Made by a program: the position numbers and the translations under genes
Shown: in pieces, positions 1 through 8,307 of the stretch
Layout: each line of letters begins with the position of its first letter
Numbering within the stretch: position 1 is the first letter of the stretch
The notes under the pieces: model-generated
Database searches by the model: none
What the model was told of the DNA's origin: nothing
What the model saw: the letters and a program-made list of their open reading frames with translations, nothing else
Source: CAZMGV01 sp964621525 [NCBI: uncultured bacterium]
Lineage (GTDB): Bacteria; JAGRBM01
Length of the DNA stretch: 64,000 nucleotides
Assembly (NCBI GenBank): GCA_964621525.1
Contig: CAZUMS010000017.1
Span: 1 to 64,000, forward strand
Direction: 5' to 3'

Positions 1-550
1 GCACCTCCTCATCCGCATGGGCGACCCGATGACGTACGCCGACAAGCAGAAGGCCCGGGCCCGGATGGACTAGATCTACACGAAGCTGAAAGGCGGCGAG
101 GACTTCGCCAAGCTCGCCGGTGCCTACTCGGAAGATGCCACCAGCGCGCCCAAGGGCGGGGATATCGGCATCCGGATGCACACCCAGCTCGTTCCTGAAT
201 TTACTGCCGCCATCTCGCAGCTGAAAAAGGGCGAGATGAGCGGAATTATCGAGACCGCCGCAGGCCTGCATGTCGCCCAGGCGCTTGAGGATCCCCAGTA
301 TTCCGACAGTCCCGACACCGTCCGGGCGCTGATCCGCAAGGAGTTCATGCAGGAGGGGTTCAAGGCCGTGGAAGATCAGGCCCGCACCCGGTTCCCGATC
401 TTCGTGAACGATTCGGCGGCTTTTGCCGCCTGCGGTTTTGTCCCGGGACGGTCTGCTGCGGACGGGCTCTCCCTTGAAGAGCTTGCGGCCCAGCAGCAGA
501 TGCCGATGCCGCCTGCGGACGCGCCGCCGGCGCCGCCTCCTGCTCCCTGA
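1..550 (+). pseudogene. PpiC/SurA-type peptidyl-prolyl isomerase, 3' part, with in-frame TAG
   Basis: The reading frame starting at base 2 encodes the rotamase (parvulin) domain of a periplasmic or lipoprotein foldase; the 5' part lies outside the window. HLLIR at the very start is the usual first strand of the domain. The stretch from about 74 to 290 gives GGEDFAKLA, YSEDATSAPKGGDIGI, a VPEF segment and a GLHVAQ end, all family hallmarks. A TAG at 71-73 interrupts the frame inside the domain, in the helix after the first strand, while coding quality continues undisturbed on both sides. This could be a recent nonsense mutation, a base-calling error (AAG, GAG or CAG would restore the frame) or amber readthrough. 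An ATG at 176 is too far in to rescue the domain. The C-terminus (about 450-547) is Pro/Ala-rich. It ends 5 bp before the convergent dipeptidase gene. Confidence 0.65.
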
Positions 551-555
551 CCCGG

Positions 556-1623
556 TCAGCCGCAGACGGCCCGGACGACCCGCAGGTAGTTTCCGCCCAG
601 GATCTTTTGGATCCGGGTTTCCGTCCAGTTCCGTTCCAGCATCAGCGCGGCCAGCTTCGGCAGGCCCGTGATGTCGTGCATTTCCCGCGGGAGCAGGATC
701 ATGCCGTCATAGTCGGAGCCCAGGGAGACGAAATCCTCTCCGGCGACGCGGATGACGTGCTCCATGTGATCCACCACCCGGGACAGGGGGCAGTCCGTCC
801 AGCCGCTATCGAGAAACGCGGGATTGTAGATGATCCCGATCGTACCGCCACGGTCGGCCACGGCGCGGATCTGCCCGTCATCCAGATTGCGCCACAGGTC
901 CCTGACGCCGCGGACGCCCGTGTGGGAAACGATGGGCGGAAGCGACGGATCGTGGACCTTCAGCGCATCGAAGAATCCCCGCCGGTTGATGTGGGAGAGA
1001 TCCACGATGATACGCAGCCGGTTCATCTCCCGGACAAAGTCCCGCCCGAAACCCGTAAGCATTGCCTCCGGCTCGCCTGCCGCGCTGGACGTACCGATCC
1101 GGGACCGGGTGAAATGAACGAGGGTGATCCGGTGCAGCTTTTCGGGAGTTCTGGAGAGGTCGGCAAGATCCCAGTCCAGCGCCTGCCCGCCCTGGAGCGA
1201 CAGCCAGCAGGCGGTTTTTCCGGCCATGCGGGCGGCCCGGTAGTCCGCCTCGGTGCGCACGAGGGCCAGTTCATCGGGGTGCGCCTTTATGAGGTCCGCC
1301 AGCGACCGGATATTCCGGAACGTCGTCCGGGGGCGCGACCACGGCGGCCGGAACGGATTGGTGGTGATATCCCAGACGACGCCGCCAAGAGCCGCTTCCC
1401 GCATCCGGGGGAAGTCCACCTGGTTCAGGAACGGCGTGCCGGGGATCCTCGACCGGTGAAGGCTGGCGAGGTCGTACCCAAAGACGCGGGTCCAGATAAA
1501 CGAGGTGGTATGGAGGTCGATGACATCCGAGGCCAGATACAGATCTACCGCTTCCCGGGGGATTCCGAGTGCTGCCGCCCAGGCGGCGGGGTCCTTTCGG
1601 TGATCGGCGTACCGGAGTGGCAT
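556..1623 (-). CDS. membrane dipeptidase-like protein (peptidase family M19)
   Basis: A 355-residue TIM-barrel protein of the renal dipeptidase family, which hydrolyses dipeptides with a two-zinc site. Visible landmarks are IDLHTTSF, LSLQGGQ, VDLSHINRRG, PIVSHTG and LGSDYDGM. The two late metal-binding His (DLSH, VSHT) and the GSD.DG motif are kept. However, the first ligand pair, normally H-x-D, reads H-T-T, and the bridging Glu of the usual IEGG motif is Gln. The zinc site is therefore probably altered. No signal peptide is seen with the ATG at 1623, and no clear Shine-Dalgarno marks the start; an in-frame ATG at 1731 would overlap the divergent lipoprotein gene and is less likely. Family assignment is strong. 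Catalytic activity is doubtful. Confidence 0.8.
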   Translation of the reverse strand: MPLRYADHRKDPAAWAAALGIPREAVDLYLASDVIDLHTTSFIWTRVFGYDLASLHRSRIPGTPFLNQVDFPRMREAALGGVVWDITTNPFRPPWSRPRTTFRNIRSLADLIKAHPDELALVRTEADYRAARMAGKTACWLSLQGGQALDWDLADLSRTPEKLHRITLVHFTRSRIGTSSAAGEPEAMLTGFGRDFVREMNRLRIIVDLSHINRRGFFDALKVHDPSLPPIVSHTGVRGVRDLWRNLDDGQIRAVADRGGTIGIIYNPAFLDSGWTDCPLSRVVDHMEHVIRVAGEDFVSLGSDYDGMILLPREMHDITGLPKLAALMLERNWTETRIQKILGGNYLRVVRAVCG

Positions 1624-1739
1624 GCCCGAATCTAGATCACCAATGCGGCCGGGATCGAGCGGGGGTAAATCTTTATGCGCCGATATGTTAATAAATGGTT
1701 CCCCGGCCGGAGTGGCGGGTAAACTTCTCACGTTTCATC

Positions 1740-3737
1740 ATGCGCTTCCGATTTCACACGATTCTCCTGATGTCGTTTCTGGCACTCGCTGCCGCCTGCG
1801 GCGGCGAGGGCAGCGGCCAGCCGGACGGCGATGGCGGCACCCTGCCGCCCCCGAATGCAGTGCCGGTGACGACGGACCTTTCCGCCGCGACGGTGCGCAA
1901 CTTCAAGTATTCAGGAGTTCTGCCCGGCACGGACACGGACGGTCCGGTCCGCCAGTTCTCGATTGTCACGAACGGCACGCTGGGTACAGCGGTAGTCACG
2001 AACGCGGTGACGGGCGCATTCACCTACACTCCCGGAACGGACCAGACGGGCACCGACACGTTCACGTTCAAACTGAGCGATTCCGTCGATGACTCGAATA
2101 TCTCCACGGTGACGGTCGGGATCCGGTATGACGTGGAGCTCAGGCGCGGCACGGTCGCGGGGGATCCGGTGGTGCTGGAGGTCCAGCTTCCGCCCGGCAC
2201 GCTCTCGCCGTCCCTCATGCTCGCTCCGCCCGATGTACCTGGCGAGTTCAGCTGCACCCATGAACTTGTCCCGCCGTCGGCGTTCAAGATCACCTGTTCC
2301 CCGCTGTCCGATACGGCGGCGGGACCGTCTGTCGTGACTGTCACGGGTTCGGGAAGCACGGGGACGATCACGGCCGGCGAAATATCCGTTTCCGTCGCTG
2401 GCCGCTCGTCGGATATCGGGCTTGCTTTCGACCCCGATACGGATCTCACGATTATCGAGGATATGGGCGGCATGGACCGGACGCTGGATCTCACGCTGTC
2501 GGCGGGGCTCATCTCGAGCGGTTCGGGGCCCGCAGTAATCCGGGTCGCCTCCCTGCCCGATGGCGTCACCTGTGCCTTCGATACCGCCAGCCATGCGGCG
2601 AGCGGAACCGCCACGATGTCCTGTACGGCCGCCTCAGGCAGCGATTCCGGCACAATTGTCGTCGAGGCCGTATCCGTTTGCGGTGCATCGATTCTGTCCG
2701 CCGACGACCTGGGCACGGTGAAAGAGAAGGCGCTCGCCGCCTGCCCCGTCGCTTCATCGGATCCGCTGGCTCCTTTGCTCGGACGGACCGAACTGCCGGT
2801 CCTCACCGAAGCGCCGGAACTGGTGGTCCAGCCCGCGCCGCCAGCCCTGAACCTCGTGCGGGCCGGGGGCAGCGTGGATGTTGAACTGAGCGTATCCACT
2901 TACAACTCCGATGCCTTCTTCCCGGCGCTGGTTTCGGTCGCGGAGTCGCCCGGGGATGTCGTCTGCACGGTGACTGACGATGAACTGGCAACGGGTGCCG
3001 ATACGGCGGAGCTGTCCTGCTCGGCCGGCAGTGAAGGCCTTGCGGGAGTGATCCGGATTCTCGTCGAGCCCGCTTCGGGCCCGCAAGTCTATTCGCGCCT
3101 GCCCGTCTCCGTCGGCGAGACCGGATTCACACTGGAGATCGACGCACCCGAACTGTTTCCGCTCGTAAACTCTGCTGCCACCGATAACTGGGCTTCGGCG
3201 GCGGTATCGGTCTCGCCGGGGAGCGTCTTCACGGGTCCGGCGGCGTTATCGGTGGTGTCCACCCCGTCCGGGGTCACCTGCCAGTTCGCCGGAGATGGCG
3301 ATCTGGATGATGAACTCGACGAGGACCAGCTCGACTGCAAGGCGGCCGACGTATCCAGCGACGGTGACGTGGTAATTCAGGCGGTTGCCGTGGGCGGGGC
3401 TACAGCGAGTACGGTTACCGGTGTAGTCCGGGTTCCGCCGCTGCTCGCAGGGTTATCGTCGGCTCCGTCGCTGACGCTGCCCGGCACGGTCCAGCTGTCG
3501 ATCGATCCTTCGAGCGACCCCGAAGTGGCCTATCCGGTGACGGTGGAGATCGTCTCGCAGCCGGCGGGAGCACTGTGCTCGATCAATGCCAGTTCATCGG
3601 GGGCCATCGCAGTACCTGCGGGCACGCTCACCCTGAGCTGCAACGGCAGCACCGAGGGCGTGACCGGCATCCGTTACACGAGCTCGAATGCCGTGCCGGT
3701 CGTGGACGAATTCACGATAACGCTGGAACTGCCCTGA
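1740..3737 (+). CDS. secreted lipoprotein with tandem Ig-like repeats
   Basis: A 665-residue surface or periplasmic lipoprotein of unknown function. The N-terminus is a clear lipoprotein signal (hydrophobic core, then LAAAC lipobox), which favours the ATG at 1740 over an upstream ATG at 1695. After a Gly/Pro-rich stretch comes a cadherin/Ig-like domain (FTYTPGTDQTGTDTFTFK), typical of adhesive bacterial proteins. The rest is about five degenerate repeats of roughly 100 residues. Each repeat holds two Cys 15-22 residues apart (near residues 171/186, 277/295, 409/427, 514/533 and 613/635), often in the context GVTC...LSC, so one disulfide per repeat is likely. No enzymatic motif is seen. It is transcribed away from the M19 gene and converges on the DUF2236 gene. 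Confidence 0.75.
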   Translation: MRFRFHTILLMSFLALAAACGGEGSGQPDGDGGTLPPPNAVPVTTDLSAATVRNFKYSGVLPGTDTDGPVRQFSIVTNGTLGTAVVTNAVTGAFTYTPGTDQTGTDTFTFKLSDSVDDSNISTVTVGIRYDVELRRGTVAGDPVVLEVQLPPGTLSPSLMLAPPDVPGEFSCTHELVPPSAFKITCSPLSDTAAGPSVVTVTGSGSTGTITAGEISVSVAGRSSDIGLAFDPDTDLTIIEDMGGMDRTLDLTLSAGLISSGSGPAVIRVASLPDGVTCAFDTASHAASGTATMSCTAASGSDSGTIVVEAVSVCGASILSADDLGTVKEKALAACPVASSDPLAPLLGRTELPVLTEAPELVVQPAPPALNLVRAGGSVDVELSVSTYNSDAFFPALVSVAESPGDVVCTVTDDELATGADTAELSCSAGSEGLAGVIRILVEPASGPQVYSRLPVSVGETGFTLEIDAPELFPLVNSAATDNWASAAVSVSPGSVFTGPAALSVVSTPSGVTCQFAGDGDLDDELDEDQLDCKAADVSSDGDVVIQAVAVGGATASTVTGVVRVPPLLAGLSSAPSLTLPGTVQLSIDPSSDPEVAYPVTVEIVSQPAGALCSINASSSGAIAVPAGTLTLSCNGSTEGVTGIRYTSSNAVPVVDEFTITLELP

Positions 3738-3746
3738 ACGGGCCGC

Positions 3747-4709
3747 TCAGGCGGCTGCTCTCTGCGCCTTGCCGCCCTTCATGCCGAACAGGACGCCCTT
3801 CTCGACGATCCGTCCGATCAGGTCCTTGCCCTCGCCCTCGATCCGCCGGCGGGCGTCGATGTAGGCCGGCAGATAGCGCACCCGCCCCGGAAGATTGCGG
3901 TAGACCGCGCCGATGGCGGCAATGGAGGCCTTGTACGCGGCCTCTTCGGCCGCGCCGTAAGCCATGCCGTACTGGTGCCTGATCCGCTCCGGCAGGAGTC
4001 CGGCCGTCATCAGGCGGTACCATTCCATGACCGGTTTCAGTTCGCGCCGGGGGGGCTGGAAGATGAAGTGGTAGAGCTCCGCAGCAGGTTTGCCGACGGC
4101 GAGAACGTCCGAGGCCCACATCTTCCGGTTGTATTCCAGAAACTCCGACCAGTTGGGCGGCAGCACCGAATCGGGAATGCCGAACAGGTAGGCAAAGAGC
4201 TTGGACTCCTCGTAGTACCGGTTCTTTTCCTCGAGGGTCAGGGGACCGAGGATCTGCTCGTAGCAGAGGATGGCCGAGTCCCAGAGCGTCGCATTGACCC
4301 ACATGAGCGCGTCCACGTCGTTCGCTTCGTAGGGGCTGTTCCTGTTGAAGGCACCGACCCTCTCGGAGATGAGGCCGGTGATCCGGTCGTGAATCGCATG
4401 GACCCGGCGGGCCGACTTCATGGCCGTCTGCAGGTCGCCGTAGACCATCGAGAAGACGTTGAAGAACGTCCGCCGGAAGCGTCCCTGGGGATCGGTCTTG
4501 GTCTTGGAGTGCTGGTCGACGCCGTGGGCGACGAACGGATGTGCGGTCTGGAGGAGGGCGGCGCGGCCGCCGCCGAGGAACACGATCGATTCCTTGTTGA
4601 CCTTCCAGAACACCGAACCCGGCCCGAAAAGTCCGTGTTCCGGGTTCTTCACCCTGGAGACAACGAGGTCCAGATGGCGTTCGAGGTCGGCTTTGGCTAC
4701 GTTCGTCAC
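3747..4709 (-). CDS. DUF2236 / MpaB-family oxygenase-like protein
   Basis: A 320-residue, all-helical protein matching the ER-bound oxygenase MpaB / latex-clearing-protein catalytic family (DUF2236). Studied members are heme-b oxygenases that cleave polyisoprenoid side chains or rubber. The signature is the stretch GGGRAALLQTAHPFVAHGVDQ near residues 45-66, followed by FRRTFFNVFSMVYGD and, later, LMWVNATLWDS. These hold the conserved Arg and His positions of the family. The start is GTG at 4709 with AAGGAG six bases upstream. No signal peptide is seen, so the protein is probably cytoplasmic. The gene is monocistronic, and a perfect TetR-type palindrome lies 65-82 bases upstream of the start, so repression by an unlinked regulator is likely. 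The true substrate cannot be told. Confidence 0.8.
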   Translation of the reverse strand: MTNVAKADLERHLDLVVSRVKNPEHGLFGPGSVFWKVNKESIVFLGGGRAALLQTAHPFVAHGVDQHSKTKTDPQGRFRRTFFNVFSMVYGDLQTAMKSARRVHAIHDRITGLISERVGAFNRNSPYEANDVDALMWVNATLWDSAILCYEQILGPLTLEEKNRYYEESKLFAYLFGIPDSVLPPNWSEFLEYNRKMWASDVLAVGKPAAELYHFIFQPPRRELKPVMEWYRLMTAGLLPERIRHQYGMAYGAAEEAAYKASIAAIGAVYRNLPGRVRYLPAYIDARRRIEGEGKDLIGRIVEKGVLFGMKGGKAQRAAA

Positions 4710-5067
4710 GGAGTCTCCTTCGAAGCCGCGCCCAGTGAGGCTTCCGATAAAAGCTCGGGCGCAATGTTGACTGTGACTGATGTGTCAGTCAATAAAACGC
4801 GGCGTTTTTAGTTCCAATTCGGGTCCATTCAGCTCGTCCTGTATCGTTCGTGGACGAATAAATAACCAACTGAATGTAATCCGGATTCCGGCATTTTCAG
4901 AGGCACCGCGATATTGTAGGTTTTCTGGACGGGGTATGAGGTCCGGCTGCTGAACGGGCCTCAGGGAAAACGGGCGATGCCGGATGGGGCTGGGATCGCC
5001 GTCTTGGAAGTCAGCCGGGGCCGCAGGCCTTCCGGTGTGATGTTGCTGTTTGGAGTGATTCAGAGCG
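4710..5067. other. divergent intergenic region
   Basis: 358 bases without a credible gene separate two divergent genes. The region is less GC-rich than its surroundings. It holds the strong palindrome at 4774-4791 and a smaller one, TTCGT-GG-ACGAA, at 4847-4858. It is expected to carry promoters for both neighbours, but I found no convincing -35/-10 pair with standard spacing. Confidence 0.6.
4774..4791. promoter_or_regulatory. TetR-type operator palindrome
   Basis: TGACTGA-TGTG-TCAGTCA is a perfect inverted repeat with 7-base arms and a 4-base spacer. Overlapping outer bases also give TTGACTG...CAGTCAA (4767-4773 and 4786-4792). TGAC...GTCA palindromes of this size are typical of TetR/AcrR-family sites. 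It lies 65 bases upstream of the DUF2236 start and about 280 bases from the opposite gene. No TetR gene is present in the window. Confidence 0.6.
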
Positions 5068-6606
5068 ATGCCTCCGGCACCGAAACCGAAACTTGGAGAC
5101 CTGCTGGTATCGGCGGGCATACTGGACGAACTTCAGGTGAAGGCCGCACTGGCCCGTCAGCAGCGCTGGGGCGGGAAGTTCGGCGAGAACGTCGTCGCGC
5201 TGGAGTTCTGTGACGCCGAGACGATCAACCGCGTGCTGGCAAAGCAGCTTGGCGTGAAGCCGGTTGAAATCCGCAAGACTCGGATCGACCTTACGCTGCT
5301 CTCCAATTTCCCCAAGCAGAAGGCTCTGGAATGGCATGTGCTTCCGCTTTCGACGGACGGCAAGTCGTTCACGGTCGCCGCCGAGAATCCCAAGGACAAC
5401 GACGTGATGCGCGACGTGGAGTTCCGGCTCGGCAAGCGCCTGAACGTGTTCCTTGCCGACGGAAAGGCGCTCACCAAGCGGATCGAGCAGGCTTACCGCG
5501 CCATCGAGCAGGGTGACAGCGAGCTCGAACCGGATTTCGACGAGGCCGATTCTGCGGACATGGAACCCCGGATGGTGGAGCAGGCGCCGGCGTCTGCAGC
5601 GCCACCTCATGCAGCACCACCGCCGCGGGCCGCCGCTCCACGGATGCGGGTCGTGCCGCCGCCGAAGCCGGAAACCCTTCCGGAAGATCTTCTGCCGGAA
5701 GACGCACCGGAGCCGCCCTCCGGGGGCGGTGAAGATCTTCTGGGCGAGCCGGATCCGCCGCCGCCAGCGGCCAGGCCTGTGCCGCCACCCGCACCTGCCG
5801 CGATGCCTGCCGCCGCGCCCGTAGCGTCGGCAATCGCGGGGAAACTGATCCTCATCGTCGATACGGATGACGACATCCGCCGGGTCCTGCGTCTCGAACT
5901 CCGCCGCCACGGCTACAAGGTTGTGGAAACCGGAGACGGCCTGCAGGTCGTGGATCTCATCAAGAGCCACCGGCCCAATCTGCTCATGATCGACCTGTCC
6001 ACGCAGGACGTGGCCGGCATCGAGATGTGCCGCAAGCTGAAGAGCTCGCAGTCCTTCGCGGACGTTCCGATCGTGCTGACCAGCGGACAGTTCAACGACT
6101 GGCGCTCCAGGGACGACCTCATGGAGCTTACCAAGGCATCTGCTTTTCTCCCGAAGCCGCTGGACCTGCATCTCGCCCGGGTGACGGTTGGCCGCCTGCT
6201 GGAACATGGTTCCAAGGACGTGCTGTCCGCGTCCGAACAGGAGGCCAAGCGCGTGGCCGAAAGCCTCGTGAAGACCGCTCTTGAGCTGTACGAGACCGGC
6301 GATTACGCCCGCGCGATTCCGCTCTTCGTCGAGGCGGCCGACTACAACGATTCGGACGGCAACATCTATTATTATCTCGCTGAGGCCTATACGGCAGCCG
6401 GGCAGAAGTACAAGTCGCTTGGCGCTTACGAGAAGGCCGTCGACCGGATGCAGGACAGCTTCCTCGTGCTGAAGAAACTGGCCGTCGCCTACGAAAAGCT
6501 CGGTTTCAAGCGCAAGGCCTATGAGGCGTTCGAGCGCTCGGCCCGGGTCTGCCCGAACCCCCAGCTCAAGCAGAAGATCCTCGCCTACATGAACCAGCTG
6601 ATGTGA
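5068..6606 (+). CDS. MshEN-domain / receiver / TPR hybrid protein
   Basis: A 512-residue three-part protein. Residues 1-150 match the GspE/PilB N-terminal (MshEN) domain, with LGDLLVSAGILDELQVKAAL and a second half PLSTDGKSFTVAAENPKD; in secretion ATPases this domain often binds c-di-GMP. Residues 150-256 are an acidic then Pro/Ala-rich linker. Residues 258-378 are a CheY-like receiver: acidic pair in DTDDD, phospho-acceptor Asp309 in MIDLS, Ser/Thr in LTSG and Lys in LPKP. Residues about 395-505 form TPR helices (ELYETGDYARAIPLF, YYYLAEAYTAAGQKYKSL). No ATPase or output domain is present, so it probably acts as a signalling scaffold, perhaps for polarity or motility. The start ATG follows a weak ribosome site. 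Function is inferred from domains only. Confidence 0.75.
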   Translation: MPPAPKPKLGDLLVSAGILDELQVKAALARQQRWGGKFGENVVALEFCDAETINRVLAKQLGVKPVEIRKTRIDLTLLSNFPKQKALEWHVLPLSTDGKSFTVAAENPKDNDVMRDVEFRLGKRLNVFLADGKALTKRIEQAYRAIEQGDSELEPDFDEADSADMEPRMVEQAPASAAPPHAAPPPRAAAPRMRVVPPPKPETLPEDLLPEDAPEPPSGGGEDLLGEPDPPPPAARPVPPPAPAAMPAAAPVASAIAGKLILIVDTDDDIRRVLRLELRRHGYKVVETGDGLQVVDLIKSHRPNLLMIDLSTQDVAGIEMCRKLKSSQSFADVPIVLTSGQFNDWRSRDDLMELTKASAFLPKPLDLHLARVTVGRLLEHGSKDVLSASEQEAKRVAESLVKTALELYETGDYARAIPLFVEAADYNDSDGNIYYYLAEAYTAAGQKYKSLGAYEKAVDRMQDSFLVLKKLAVAYEKLGFKRKAYEAFERSARVCPNPQLKQKILAYMNQLM

Positions 6607-6679
6607 GACGGGGAGGCCCTTGCCCCCTCGCCATTCCGGTGAATAGGCTACCGCTTCACCAGCCGGCATGCGCGGCCGC

Positions 6680-6708
6680 TTGACTCGGGGCTTCACGCCG
6701 CCGATAAC
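6680..6708 (+). promoter_or_regulatory. putative sigma-70 promoter of thyX
   Basis: TTGACT at 6680-6685 is followed after exactly 17 bases by GATAAC at 6703-6708. The expected transcription start near 6715 precedes the AGGGG ribosome site (6725-6729) and the ATG at 6735. The -35 is near consensus and the -10 matches four of six bases. Confidence 0.45.
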
Positions 6709-6734
6709 GCCCGGCAGCACTTTTAGGGGTGGCC

Positions 6735-7484
6735 ATGGACATTCTCCGCGAACCGAAGATCACGCTCGTTGCCCGGCAGGTCTTTACCGATCATCCCGGC
6801 ATCCAGTGGTCGACGGATACGGACATCGCGGCAGAACGGCTGACCGAGTTCGGCGGCCGCATCTGCTACATGAGCTACGGCAAGGGCCGCAAGACCAACA
6901 AGGACTACATCCAGCACATCCTGGAAAGCGGTCACGGCAGCGTTATCGAGCACGCCCAGTTCTCGTTCTGTTTCGAGGGGATCTCGCGCTCCCTCACCCA
7001 CGAACTGGTGCGCCACCGGGCGGGTTTCGCCTACTCCCAGCTGTCCCAGCGGTACGTGGACGAGTCCTACGCAGCATTCGTGGAGCCCGACGACATCGCC
7101 AGCGACCCGGAGCTTCACGCCAAATGGCTGGCCTGCATCGAGCACTGCCAGAAAACCTACATCGAGCTCGTCGAGGGGCTCATGAAGAAGCGGGCGTCGG
7201 TGGACGAGCCGGCCACTTCCCGGCGCAAGCACTGCCGCCAGGCGGCCCGAAGCGTGCTGCCGAACGCCACGGAGACGAAGATCGTCGTGACGGGCAATGC
7301 CCGGGCCTGGCGGCATTTCATCGAGATGCGCGGGAGCGACGGCGCGGACGTCGAGATCCGGAAGCTCGCTCTCGGGGTTCTCAAGATCCTCCGCAAGGAA
7401 TCGCCGAACCTGTTCGGCGACTACACGATCAGGCAGTTGTCCGACGGCAGTGAAGTCGCCGACACTCCCTACAGAAAGGTCTGA
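6735..7484 (+). CDS. thyX: FAD-dependent thymidylate synthase ThyX
   Basis: A 249-residue flavoenzyme making dTMP from dUMP with methylene-tetrahydrofolate and NADPH, independent of ThyA and regenerating THF. The ThyX motif is clear: RHRAGFAYSQLSQRY contains RHR followed after seven residues by Ser. Also seen are HGSVIEHAQFSF, the usual flavin/nucleotide segment, and the late GNARAWRHFIEMR. The ATG at 6735 is preferred over GTG at 6729 because AGGGG (6725-6729) would overlap the latter. A good promoter lies just upstream. Length fits the family. Confidence 0.95.
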   Translation: MDILREPKITLVARQVFTDHPGIQWSTDTDIAAERLTEFGGRICYMSYGKGRKTNKDYIQHILESGHGSVIEHAQFSFCFEGISRSLTHELVRHRAGFAYSQLSQRYVDESYAAFVEPDDIASDPELHAKWLACIEHCQKTYIELVEGLMKKRASVDEPATSRRKHCRQAARSVLPNATETKIVVTGNARAWRHFIEMRGSDGADVEIRKLALGVLKILRKESPNLFGDYTIRQLSDGSEVADTPYRKV

Positions 7485-7520
7485 GCGGACGACGGCCACA
7501 GGGCAGTCTCCCGAACACGG

Positions 7521-8291
7521 ATGAAAGTTTCCTCCCATGGAGCCACGGATGTCGGACGGCTCCGGGCCCACAACGAAGATGCGGTGGCCATGGTCCCGGA
7601 ACGGGGCGTGTTCATCGTCGCGGACGGTCTCGGCGGCCATAACGGCGGCGAGGTGGCCTCACGGCTCGCCATCGACACCATCGTGGGCTTTGTCCGGATG
7701 GCGTCGGAACGCCCGGACATGACCTGGCCTTTTGAATACGTGAAGTCCCTGTCCAAGCCCGCCAACATCGCCATCGCCTCGATCAAGGTCGCGAACCTGA
7801 ACATCCTGAACCAGGCGGCGAAGGCCGCTGAGCTCCAGGGCATGGGCAGCACAGTCGTCGTCCTGTATCTGGGCGACGACCAGCGGGCCTATCTCGGCCA
7901 TCTCGGCGATTCGCGCATCTACCGGTACCGGGACGGCGTGCTCGAGCAGCTGACCGACGACCACTCGCTGGTGAACGAACAGATGCGGCAGGGGATCCTG
8001 ACGCCGGAGGAAGCTGCCCGAAGCCCCTACCGGAACGTGATCTCCCGCGCCTGCGGTATCCGGCCCGATATCGAGCCGGACATCCGCGTCGAGATGCTGA
8101 AGAAGGGCGACATCTTCCTGCTCTGTTCGGACGGTCTCACAGGGCCCGTGAACGACGCCGAGATCGCCGAGACCCTCGGCGCGAAGAGCAACGACCTTCC
8201 GGGAGCGGCGAAGTCCCTCATCGACCGAGCGAACGAGCTCGGCGGCCCCGACAACATCACCGTCGGCCTCGTCCGCGTGGACGAGGTGTGA
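7521..8291 (+). CDS. PP2C-family Ser/Thr protein phosphatase
   Basis: A 256-residue metal-dependent phosphatase of the Stp1/PrpC type that removes phosphate from Ser/Thr residues. Metal-binding motifs are intact: RAHNEDA near the N-terminus, FIVADGLGGHNGGE, LGHLGDSRIYRY, FLLCSDGLTG, and PDNITV at the end. Two-residue insertions common in the family surround a helix near residues 70-90. The gene sits 16 bases upstream of a Ser/Thr kinase, the usual arrangement for a kinase and its cognate phosphatase. No membrane segment is present, so it is cytoplasmic. Confidence 0.92.
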   Translation: MKVSSHGATDVGRLRAHNEDAVAMVPERGVFIVADGLGGHNGGEVASRLAIDTIVGFVRMASERPDMTWPFEYVKSLSKPANIAIASIKVANLNILNQAAKAAELQGMGSTVVVLYLGDDQRAYLGHLGDSRIYRYRDGVLEQLTDDHSLVNEQMRQGILTPEEAARSPYRNVISRACGIRPDIEPDIRVEMLKKGDIFLLCSDGLTGPVNDAEIAETLGAKSNDLPGAAKSLIDRANELGGPDNITVGLVRVDEV

Positions 8292-8307
8292 TTCGGAGCG
8301 GCCGGCG

